Source: Candidatus Omnitrophota bacterium
Lineage (GTDB): Bacteria; Omnitrophota; Gorgyraeia; Zapsychrales; Zapsychraceae
Reading direction: 5' to 3'
NCBI GenBank assembly: GCA_020632495.1
Contig: JACKFL010000005.1
Span: 434,001 to 498,000, forward strand
Length of the DNA stretch: 64,000 bases
A model generated the notes under the pieces. That model worked only from the letters and a program-made list of their open reading frames with translations. It was not told where the DNA came from and did not search any database. The translations under genes and the position numbers were made by a program. Below, piece after piece: positions 24,001 through 36,000 of the stretch. Numbering within the stretch: position 1 is the stretch's first letter; every line of letters begins with the position of its first letter.

Positions 24001-27000
24001 AAAGAGCTGCTGTCAGCAACTATGACCGACTTAATGCTGTCTCGCTCCTCAGCGGAGAGGTTCAATCGACCCAAAGCGAGCCGCACATCGTCCTTGGACA
24101 GCTGATCCCCGTTTTCGACCCTAATGGCTTGTCCCTGATCCCGAACCTTAAATCTCATGACGCCTTGTGATTCGTCATGAATCACGCTAACAGACCGGCG
24201 ATTATCGTCTAACTTGTATTCCCGTATGGGCATACCGGTTTCTTTGTCTGTGGATTCCGAAAGTTGACCTTGATCCAGAATATCCAAAGCAAAGCTGATA
24301 TTAGCCGCTGCTGTGTACCCAAAGTCCCGGCCGCGCTGGAATATTTCCTTGAGGGCAGAGATCCGGGCCTTTGCTTCCCGGGACAGACCTCGGTCGACAG
24401 CTTGAGCGACATCGCGGGACTTACTCAGACCTTCGATGGTATGCGTCCAAATTTCCTCAATGGTAAAGTCTTCCCCGGGCTTTGCATAGATCTGCATGTC
24501 ACTTCCGATAACGACCATGCCGTCATTATTGTAGAAGCGGGCCGCGTATACGGGCGGGCGGCCGATACTATTATTCCCGTTACTCTTCCCGTGCAGAGTC
24601 TCGTGTTCAAGAATACCCTTACCCCGGACCGATTCGGCCAATGCGTTAAGACCCAGGATGATGGTGCCTTCTTCTACAATTGTCTCGGCACCGGTACGGC
24701 TGCGGTCGAGCATCGGATCAAATTCGATATCCAAGTCAAAACGATTATCAAGTCTGCGCAGTTTGCTGCCGAAGGAGTTCGGCTTTGTCTCGACCGGTGT
24801 GATAAGGGCGGCAAGATTTTTGGTAGTAGCTGATGATCCGTCGGCAATAACGGCGGCAACGGTGGGGGCCACCAGTTCCAACGTGGTAAAGTCGGTCGCT
24901 ATAGACGGCCCAGCTCTGATCGGATCGATATCGTTCACCGCCTTGCCGCTGGCCATGGCGATGCGTTCACGAATTTGTCCCCGCAGCTCGGCCGCCTTCG
25001 TCTTATCTCCGGCAAGCTCAAACTGCTTGGCCTTGTAACTCAAGTCGCTAATTTGGCGCAAGGTATCGACCTCACCGGCAATGATTTTCACCTGCTCGTC
25101 ATCTTTTTGGCGCCCGGCTGTCAATACGGTTTTTACTTCGTCAGAATCCACCACTTCCACTGCCCGCGCAGCCAAAACTTGCGTCTTGGCAACGGATGAG
25201 TCCACGCGTGAGGCCATCGTGTGTGTAAAGCGAGCATTGTCGAAGGCCTTCGCCAAATCAGGAGCCCCGGCTTTGGCCATCAGTTCGAGGTCTACCCGTA
25301 CGTCCGGATCGGGATTGGACTGAATTTTGTCAAATTGTTTTAGGATGTTGTCCCGGCCGGCCAAGTAACCGGATTCCTTGAGCGCCGCACCGAGATCATC
25401 CCGGGAGATATTCGCCATCTGACTCAAAGCGACAAACTTGTCTGCCTCACGCGGCCGACTAACTTCCTGTTTCAGTCGACTCACTATCTGCGAACGGTTG
25501 AGCGCACCAAATAATCCCGGAGCCTCGTTTTGCATCCGATGGTTATCTGAAAGTATGCTCGGATCGCTTCTGGCAATATTGATACCTGTCATTACAGCAT
25601 CCGCCTCTGACGCCGAAAGCTCGCCTGCCATTTGCAGTTCCGTGACAACATTGCCAAGAACCTTGATATCCAAAGTCTTGATGGCGGTCTTTGCCTCCAG
25701 TGTGGAGAATATTTTTGTTTTCTTACGACGCAAAAGATTGTCTAAGACTGGAGCCTGACGGGTAACGGCGACGGAATCTACGGAATCGGTTCCCAGGGAG
25801 GCTATCGAGGCGGCAAACTGCGGGTTCAGTTTCACGGCCGCCATAAGAGCGGGCGCTTGTTGCGCGACATCAACCTCCTGTACGTTCGCCCCCGGGGCGC
25901 GGTTCATTTCGATATCAGCGATTTCCGCCTCCATCTTACTGGTATTGTCGGATCCCAATACCGGGCGATATTGCCGCGATATTTGCTCGAACTGTTTGGG
26001 CGTCATGGAACGAATAACCGCCACAGCTGCATTTTCAACAATGACTCTGGCAATATCCTTGTTCTTTCTGACCTTTTGGACCAATTCCGGATCGGCCTTC
26101 TCTATGTCACTCAACTCCACGACCGGTTTGTCGAAATTCATTTCCTGGACAGCCTTCAGCCGACCGGCCACATCAAACTCGTCCAAAGTTACTCCAACTC
26201 CGGCCAGTTTGGCTTGCATATCGCTTGTATCAGCCCCCAACATCACACGCAGAGCAGCCGCCGTCACGACAGAATCTACCTGTCCGATCCCCACCACGCT
26301 CGGGGCATTCGCGCCCGAACCTTGGGACGACGATGGAATGGTCGCCTCCAGCCGGGCTATATCCAAGTTGAGCTGATCCACATCGCTGGCGACGTTCGCG
26401 ACGATTTTTGTTGCAAGACTCGGTCCGGATGCGGCATCGTTCAACGCCCGGCGGAATTCACCGTTACTGGCAACGATTTCGACGATCTTGGGAGCAATCG
26501 TTTTCAATTCTTCCATCGAAATGTTGACACCTTCTGGAACCTGCGTTTTCAATTCACGGAACTGCGCTTGCACTTCCATCATTTCGTTGTCCGTGAGTTT
26601 TGAGCCGGCATCAGAACGGAGCGCATTGCCGAATTGAATTCCGTTCATTTTTGTCAATGTCCGGACGGCCGCCAAAACCCTTGTTTGTGCGGCAAAGTCC
26701 GAATTGTTGCGGATGGCACTCGTGAGGTCCGGCGCAATTTCTTCGGCCAAAGCATCCACGGATACGGCCTCACCGGACATCGCTTTATTCTTGATCTCAA
26801 TCAGCTGCGGCGTCAATTTCCGGGATATCCGGTTGGCCAAGGCCAGTGATTGAGCCTGCTGGGCCATCTCCGTACTGGAACTGAGGAACTTGATCAAATC
26901 AGGGGCCTCGGTGGATAGCGATGTCGCCAAACGGACTGCGCTTCCGCCGGCATTCTGCTGCGCCCGGGCGAGCTGATTGGACAATCGAGTAGCTACTTCA

Positions 27001-30000
27001 CTGGTCAGTTTTTCAATGCCCTTTTCCTTACCGGAACTGTCCTCAAAATCAATCCGCAAGCTTACCACCGCCTCCAGGATCTCGGGCGCCTCGGCCGACT
27101 CGACCATCCGCTTTATGTCGCTTGGTGTCATATGCTCCGTAAATCTGATCGCTTCCATCGAGTTGGTGATTTCAAGGACTGGAATGTCAAACTTCTTGGC
27201 CATTTCACCGATTTCTGCGGGAGTCATAGATTTGACAAGCGCCGGCAAATCACTGCTTTCGATACGCGGCATCCATTTAAAGGCTGTTCGCCGCCCGCTT
27301 TTCTCACCGGCTGCATTGGTCAGATTCAGTGAAAGCCCGCGCTGATCGACACCCAGACCACCGTCAGTAACAACGGCCTCAACCAATCGAGGCGCGACCT
27401 TGGCAAGTTTGTCCAAGGTCACCGCCCCCTCAGCACCGATTTCCTTCTTGATCGCCTGAACTTCGGCAGCGATAATCTGGGCATCTGCGGCAGATTTTGC
27501 AATAGATTGGATACTCGCGGGGTTCAATCGCGGTAAAAATCTGAGGGCCGCCTTTTGGGTGATGCTGAGATTATCAAATTCCATCGGCCGGCCGGATACA
27601 CCCAATTGTTCACGCGGAACACTTTGAGAATTAACTTGCATGCCGCCAACAACCGCTGCAGAATCAGCCCCCGCCTGGGCCAGGGCTTTAACACGCGACT
27701 TCTTGATTACCAAGGTCTGTCCGTCGTCACTAAACCCGATATCGGGTGTATCCGCATCATCACGGGCGCTGAACGCAACGCGCTGAACAGCAGGCAAGGC
27801 CTGGGCTATTCGATCGACATTTTGCAGATTACCCATAGCCAATTCCATGTCTTTGGCATCCGGGCTTCCGGCCTGGGCCTCGATGGTCAGACGTTTTTGG
27901 CCAAATTGTATCGATGTGCTGCCAGCCTCAATATTCAATTCGGGACTATCAGCCGAGGCTGCCACCAGCGGCCGAATGGCATCGGCTAAGGCGGCAATTT
28001 GGTTGCGGCTGATGGGTTGCCTGGTTTGAATGGCCAGTTCCATTTCAGTCAATAACGCATCTATCCGGGCCCCCTCGCCAGACTGGATTAGCTGATTGGC
28101 CAAGCGGCTATTCTGCCGGACCAATTCTGCCGCAACATCGTCACCCGCATCAACGATAAACTCGGTGCCCAACGATGTCGCGTCCTGAATGTAACGAGAG
28201 TCGTTCTCGATTACGTCGGCCAACCGGGCCAACCGCTGTGTACGGATCTGGTTCACGATGACATTTCCGATAACCGCCTTCGGAATCTGAGTCTTGATAT
28301 GGCCGGATCCCTGATCCTTACCGGTCTCCACATACTGACCCAGGTCCATGGATTCCAGCGCCCGTCTCCCATTGTCGTCTAACACAAATTCATAACTTCC
28401 CGTTTCAGATGCCTTTGCCGCCGACCGGACCGCGTCGGCAAAGTCCGAATTCTGTTCCATCGCCGCAACAGTTCTCCGGGCAAGACCTTTGATCTGATTT
28501 ATGGACATAACGCCACTTACCGAGCTTGAAAAACTGCGCTGCAGCGAACTGACTTCACCCGCCATTAATTTGGCATCGGTTGACGAGATTCGCGCAGCTT
28601 TCGCCAGAACCGGTATAATTTCGGGTTTGATCTGTGACAATAAATTGATACCACGCGTGAAACTTTGGTCGGAAAGCACAGCTTCTCTGATTACAATCGG
28701 CTGCAGCGATGGCAGCCCCTTGCTTTCGGATACCGGTAACGCGGCAATCTTCAAGTTGGTACCCATGTCCGGAGTCCGGGCTACAGCAGAGAGGACTGTT
28801 CCTAGACTAGACTGTACTTCCTCACGAGTAAATTCACCCGCCGGATTATTTGTCAATCTGTCCTGGAAGGCGCGCACTTCAGCCACCATTTGCTTTCCTG
28901 TTGCCGCATCCAAGTTGCTTGCCTTGGCCAAGGCTAACATCATATCCGGAGATATTTGGGCAACGTCATTGGCTACGCGTTCAATGTTTGCGCCTTGGTC
29001 AGACGCACGGCCTAAATTCGTAATCTTGACACTGGCGAGCGTCTGATCCAAATCGATGTATTGACCGAAAACGATGGCCCCCTTGAGATCTTTGGACCCA
29101 TTGCTGTCCCTGCGAACCAAAGGCAAGCCGGCTTCTCGGCGGGCCTTGTCTCCCGACTGTACAAGCAACACATTATCATTGCTGCTCGCCGGTGACATAA
29201 ATATGATGTCCCCTGCATCCATTCCAACATCCGTATCTTCAAGCACGACCGCAACGGAATCGGCCATAAATCCGTCGAACCGAATATGCTGGGAAACCTG
29301 CACAGGCTTGGTGACGATGCCCTCACTGCCGGCAATTTCCCGGCTTACGGGAATGGAGCGCGTGATCGTTACGCCAGCCTCTTGCACCACAGGGGCGTTG
29401 ATCTTCAAATCCTGTATTTGCTGAGTGATGTTCTGTACGCGCGCCGTGTCGCCGTTATCTTCCGCTTGCTTCAGGCTCTGCGTCAGAAGCGCGATTTCAG
29501 ACTGCCGTTCTTTCGCTGTGTCGAAATTCGGAACAAACAGATTGTCGACCATAATACCGGCCAACTGCGGATTACCGAATTCATCGAGCTTCGGAACAAG
29601 CACGACGGATGTTTCCGGAGATCCCGCATTATCGATTTCGAGCTTTTCGATCCTTAGGCGTAATTGATCCACGGCTTTCAAATCACCGGAAGCTTCCGCT
29701 TTTTGTAAGTCTCGTGTCAGATCTGCGATTTGGGACCGGCGTCTCTGAGCCGTATCAATTCGAACCGTGCCTCCGTCAATTTCCATACGTTCATAGGTAA
29801 TCGGCTTGCCCTTGTCGGCGGCATCCGGCATACGGTACGCCAGCACGGCAACCGGGCGCGTTCTGGCCGTCGTAGCCTCCGGCATGTTGAAGACATTGAC
29901 TTTGACTTGTGAACGAGTTTGTCCACTGGCTTCAGCCATCAGCACGCGTGAAGGCGCGCCGGTCCGGGTACTTTCGATGATACCGACTTCGTCGCGTACT

Positions 30001-33000
30001 GTTCCGAGGGTCACCGGGCGGGATGCCAACTTTTGTGTCAACTGGCGATTGACATAGAGGGTCTTTTGTCCGTATTCTTCTACTATAAATGTGTTGTCTG
30101 TTTGTCCGGTGGTCGAGTCGAACAAGACAATCTCGCTCACGTCTTTAAACGCCTCATCCGAACCTAAATTTTGTTTCAACGTTCCGCTTTCAACATCTGA
30201 CAAATCTCCGGCAGTGGAAACGACCGGGATGCGTCGATCTGAAGTGAATGCAATCGATTGATCCGTCCCCGTTGTAGCCCCGCGAGACATTGGCAGGGTC
30301 ATCGTCGGCAGGGTCATCGGTGTAATCGTGATCGGCGTGGATATGGTTTGGGTGGCTATGTTGGCAGGCAAAATCACCGGTGCGGTTTGATTTTCTGTCC
30401 CCAGCTTGATGGCCTCAATCGAATCGGCTTGAGCTGAATCGCGGTTTTGCAGCATCACTTGCTTTACACCCTTAAGTTGACCCGCGTTGGCCTGCAGATT
30501 TTTTTGGATTTGATTGAGCTGAATTTCACTCATCGGACGGTCAGCAGCTGAATAAACTGAAATTCTTTGTGTCCCCAAGTTCGTATTCGCGAATTCCTGC
30601 AGGGCTTCGACCTGCTCACCTAATTCACGGGCCAACTCGGTACTCAATCCGCTTTCTTTCGCCAAGGCCTCCACCTGAGAGGGTAGTAATTGCGTAAGTC
30701 TGCCGACCGCCATTTGCTGCGTCGCATCAAGAGTACTGTCGCTGAAATCCTCGACAGCCATAGGCATGGCATCGACCTTGGACTCAGTAACAGTCGCGTT
30801 GGCAAGGCGCCGCGCAAAACCGTTTTCGTTAAACTCAATGGCATCCAATACGGCCCCCGCCTTGTTCTCAACATCAGCCATAGTGGCTTCGAAGTTGATT
30901 TTGACCTGCGGCGCTGCGGCCCGGCCTTGGATGATACCTGATTCGATATCCAGCGTTTCATTGGCGAAAAGACCTAACGTCGGCAGATCCTGGACCGCCG
31001 TAATGGTTGTGCGTTTCAAGTCCGAAAACTTACCCGTCTGCGCATATCCGGAATCCACGGCCGCCGCAAAGCCTTCATAAGCCGATCCGGACAGGGTCGA
31101 AATCGTGGTCAGTCTGTTACCCGTATTTCGTGCGTTGACAGTATTAAGGACATTCAACAAACGGTCCATCTTTATCTGCTCCGCCCGTTTGCCGGCTAAC
31201 TCCATGACCTCCGATTCAACGACATTTGCCCGAGTTCCCTGTCGCACAACCTGAACGACCTGATTCATTTCTCCGCGGAACCCGGCTTCATCCATGATCT
31301 TGCGGAACATTTCCATAACGTCCGCATCCCGCTGTTCCCCGCCGCCCTTGGCCAAAATACCTTCTGCGGCCCGGATCAACGAGTCACTCATGATAGCGCC
31401 TTCGTGATGAATGGCGATAACAGACAAGGCCTTGTTAACGCGCGCACGCTTGGAACCGACATCTTCGTTAATATCCCCGCGACCCAAGGCTTGGCTCGTT
31501 TCAGCGGTCGGCTTGGCTCCCCATGAGACGACATTGATTTTGGAGGTTAGGTCGTAGCTTTCCTGCATCGGCCGCAACTCCCGGGATACTTCGCTGCTGG
31601 CCTCCTGCAAACGGGCGGCGATGCGTGAACCCAGAGCATTGGCTTCCTTGGCATCCGTGGTTTCCCCAAGCTGACGACTGAGGTCCATCGCTTCCTTAAG
31701 CGCGCCCTGAACGCTCGAAGCGGATTTGGTCAGACCGAACTTATCGGCGTCGGAAACATAGTTAAGCAATGTGTTAAGGCGGCTGTCCAGACCGGAACGG
31801 GTGGTTTCCCCACTCACGGCCTTCGCCATTTCCGTAAGTTCCTTGACGGCGAATTCGCCGGCTTCCACCTGCGCACGCAGAGATCTGACGCCCGCGTTCG
31901 CGCCCAAGATGTTCGAACCCGTGACCAAACCGTTATAGACGACGACAATGTTGCGTTCGGCCTCCAGCCTTTGCAACTTGGCATCAAGTACACTGACTTT
32001 GGCGCTGTCACCCGATTCACGGGCTGCCGCTATTTCCCGATGAGTTTGCAGTATTTCCACGACAAGATCCGTACTCAATGCCCGTTGAATCTTGCCTTTG
32101 GCAGCCGTTTCCGCTTTTTCGCTGCCGCTTGCTGCTGAGACGACATCGTATTTTTCAGCGCCAGCGCCCTCACGCAGCCGTGTTCCGGGCTTGCTCAAGG
32201 CCTCAAACAAGGCAAGATTCTGGATAAGCAGACCGGTGACGGGCGAACGATTGATTTCTATGGCTCCCGCCTCACCTTCTCTTGCCCTGACGACCGTGTC
32301 TTTTCCGTCACTTCCTCGGGCCAGCTTAACCCAAATCCGGTCACTGTTCAGGTCGGTTTTAGTATTAACTTCTTCTCGGGATGTACCCAGGATGCGGCGT
32401 TCGATTAAGGCGATTTGGCGGCGAACAGATCTGTCCGGACCGACAATGTCGCGGACACTGTCGTCATTGATCAGCATCAATTCGGATCTTTCGGTTGAAT
32501 CGATTTCTTTATTATTTTCGCTGCGCACCACGCGGATCTCGGCGCCTTCAATATTCTTTAAGTAAAACTCGACGGATTTGGCAGTCGCTGAAAAACCGAT
32601 AAACATGTCGGCTTGACCGATGACATCCGACGCGCGGGCAACCCGGCTGGCCGGTTTTTGCCGCAGGGCCAACTGGAAGGCGATCTCGGCATCCGGCGAG
32701 TTAAGCTCTAGCCTTCCGTTATCGGATGCCCGCATCAGCGCAGTAACGGCGTTGGCCATGGCCTGCTCGCGGACTTCCGGAGTAGTGTCGGATTGTCTGC
32801 CACCCCGATCCACAGTGGCGACTTTGGTGATGGATCCCTTGTCATATGATGATCGCCCTTCGCCCGCCCGTACGCTGGCCCCGATTTCATTGATCAAGGT
32901 GTCGAAATTAACAGGCGTCCCCTCCTGAATGATATTCCCTGCATCATCACGTTTGTGGTTGGTTTCGGTACTTATCTCGCGCAATTCCCTCTCAAATGCA

Positions 33001-36000
33001 CGGAAGGCCGCATCTGGATTGCTCATCCCTCTTCGCTCTGCCAGGGCGGCTTTGAATTCGGCCATAATACCATCCCGGTCGATAAATCGGGTTTTGCCGC
33101 TATCCAGAAGCTCGACCACCCGGGCCGCCGGATCAGAGATCTCACCCTGTCTCTCGAAGCCCTTGATCCTTGAGTCAACGATCCGGGCAAAAATTTCGAT
33201 ATCTTCCCGTAAAGACTGTTCCCGCCGAAGCTGCCGTCTATCGGCCGGCAAGCTGGAATTCCGCAAAATGTCCACGTCGTTCGCACTGGAATCACCCTCG
33301 CGCATATCATTCATACGGATGAATTCGTCGATTTCGTCAACGAAAAGGCGGTAATTCTTTACGGATCCGTCTTTACCCAACCGGCCGCTCAACACGAGCT
33401 GCTGCGCCTCGGAATGCAACGCGATATTCACGGCATCCTTGGCCAGACTAAGGTTTTTACCGGTCTCGCCGCCGCTTCCTACACTCACATCATTAACTCT
33501 GGTCCCCATGATCCGGGCCATTTCCATAATTTCATTCTTAACGCTCAGGTTCGGCACGGCCACGATGGTCGTCTTATCGCCGGCCGTTTTTATACGGGTT
33601 AAATAATCAAGGGCCAGGGCCAAGGCAACAGATTTACCGGCACCGGTCGGAGCGGACATGATCCGGCCGATTCTGTTGTTCCCGGCCAGCGACGGATTTC
33701 GTTCGATCATGGCCATTTCATTGATTGTCGTAAAGAAAAGGCTGAGGATTTCCGACTGCGCCTCACGCCCCGGCGTGCCGTGCGCATCGAAATCCTTGCC
33801 GGCATGCCTGAATGAGGTTCCCGCCCGGTCATACTGTTGAAGGATCTGATCGGCCTGTTCGACGACGAACTCCTTGATGGCGTCTCTTGACGTGTTCGGC
33901 GACCGGTCTTGAAGGAATTTGTCCAGGGCGGCATCGATGCGTTGATTTACGTCTTTTTCAATTCTGGCTTTATAGCCTCCGCTGTTTTCGGCGTTGCCTT
34001 GGGCGATCCGCAGTTCATTCCTAAGACCAGTAACGTTATCGACCAGCAGCGCAAAATCTTTGGCGTCCGCGCCGGCTTCATAGGGGCGGGATCCCCAGAC
34101 GATCGGTTTGAAATCTATTCCTTTATACATATCGGAGAACCGCGTCCCATCCGAAGCGGACTGCCAACGCAAATCGACACCCGTGAGTATCGCGCTCAAA
34201 TCTTCCTGACGTCTGCCTTCCCCTGTAACATCTCCGGATTCACGCAGAGCCACACCCTGCATAGCCTTTCGATTCATACCGGACCGGCCGATATTCATTT
34301 CACCGGCTAGTCCTTCGCGGGCAAATTCTACGTCTTTGGCATCGCCGGACTGACTGATGACACTGAAATCTGATCCGGAAGATCTTCTTGTGCTACTATG
34401 GCCGGAGGACGGCATGGGAGTATGGCGGATGGTTACGGGCCCTAAGTCGCTGCTTTCGGGGGCCGTTTTCACAGCTGAGGCGAGATCTATCACTTCAAAT
34501 CCGGCCTCGGTCAAATCTGCCTGCTGATTGGGTTTGGTGCTCTTCATCCAGCTTTCCAGAGCCACCCGTTGGGACGCGGCGTCATCGGTTTTGGACGTCT
34601 CTATCCGTCCGCGCATCAATTCCAGCGTGGCCGTATCACCTCTCAGGAAGGCTGCCTTGGCGATAGTCACGGCGGCATCCACCGAAAGGTCACCCGAAAC
34701 AGTCGCCTGAAGACCTGTTTGATCACCCCCCTTATCGGCGCCGACACTACGGTCACCTGTAGTGATCTTCCCGTCGCTGGCGACACCCAACCAGCGCCGA
34801 TAGTCATCAGTCGATAACCGGGAAGCAAGATCAGGAGTCAGTTTCTCAAGCATTGGGCGATACTCATCCCCGGCAAGACGGAACTCGCGGGCCACCGGGA
34901 CTTCCGCGCCGACCGGTACTTTGCCTCCCATCTCAAAAAACGCGTTGGCCGCATTATTGTACCGCCCCATGATCCGCAATTGAGCCTCAGTGAAACCGTT
35001 CTGACCTGAGTATGGCTGCGAACGTTCGCTGTTGGGGGGAACATTGTCCTTAAAATCCCTGACGTCACGGATTTCCTGGTCGATCTCGCGATCGATTTGC
35101 CGCACAATCTCTTTGGCGGTCCCTTCGGGGGACTTGCCTTTTTGCGATTCCATCCGCGTAATCAGCCGGTCAATTGCCTGCGTGGATTCTCCACGGAGGT
35201 GTTGGGCCTTGGCGATCTGAGCCAGCCCCTGCACACGGGCACTCGGCGAGCCGGCCTTACCCTGAATTTGGGTCCAGGCCCTGAAATGGGCATCCGGCAA
35301 AACGCTGGCCTTTTCCGGACTCATGGTGCGCAACATAGCCTCGTAACCGGATTGGGCGGCATCCGCCGCATCCTGTGCTTGCTTGGGGGCGTTCGCTTCT
35401 ACCCGTGTGGCCTCAAACTGGTGGATCGTCCCCCACTCGGATGTACTCAGCCGCGCCTTGGCCAGCATTTCGGAAGGCAGTAAATCGGCTATGATCTGGA
35501 AATTGCTTTCCGCCTTCGCCGCCGCTTCCGCGGAAACGGCATCGGCATACTTGCGCGCCTGACCGAACTTGCGGTGAGCGAGCTGCAAGTCGCGTCCCGG
35601 CTCGGTGGCCGCTTGATATCCCTCATGGGTATAGCGCTGGAAGCGGACGGCGTTCAAATTCGCGGAAATCACATCCGCGAGCTTGCCATCGTTTGCGCTC
35701 CGGGCCAACTCAAGCGCCCGGCTCATCTCACCTTCATAAGCGTGAAAACGCTTGGCTCCGATATCATTGCCCGTAGTCGCGTCCCGCTCCAGAAAACCTC
35801 TGTCTCCGTGCGACATTCTGTCAAATTCGGCGGCGACGAACAGCGTGGAAGCGGTGTAATCCCCGTCCACCATTTTGGCCCTCATTTCCGCGGCATCGGC
35901 GACCCCCTTTGCCACCAACGTCGAATCAAGTTCCGCCCCCGCTTCCGTACGGCCAAGTTGACGCCAGGATTCTTTCATACGAGCCTCGGCCATCCGGCCT

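Larger units (their letters stand above)
15500..30600 (-). repeat. Long helical region with degenerate ~30-residue motif (giant protein)
   Basis: This stretch of the giant frame is predicted mostly helical by composition and contains many divergent copies of a motif of the form vs-x-x-EL-x-x-x-AP-x-lv-x-ai-x-n-x-x-fa. Clear examples are VNISMEELKTIAPKIVEIV (about 26,430-26,530), VSVDALAEEIAPDLTSAI (26,690-26,770), VTLDKLAKVAPRLVEAV (27,360-27,430), NELREVAPTFVARVESD (22,910-23,010), EATAVAPRVVAAITSSD (23,060-23,160) and QQAPALMAAVKLNPQFA (25,790-25,890). The same pattern appears in the tandem array as SLPELRQAAPSLVEAIEAD. These are protein-level repeats too diverged to align by eye as DNA. 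Function is unknown; a scaffold or solenoid is the simplest reading. Confidence 0.6.
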
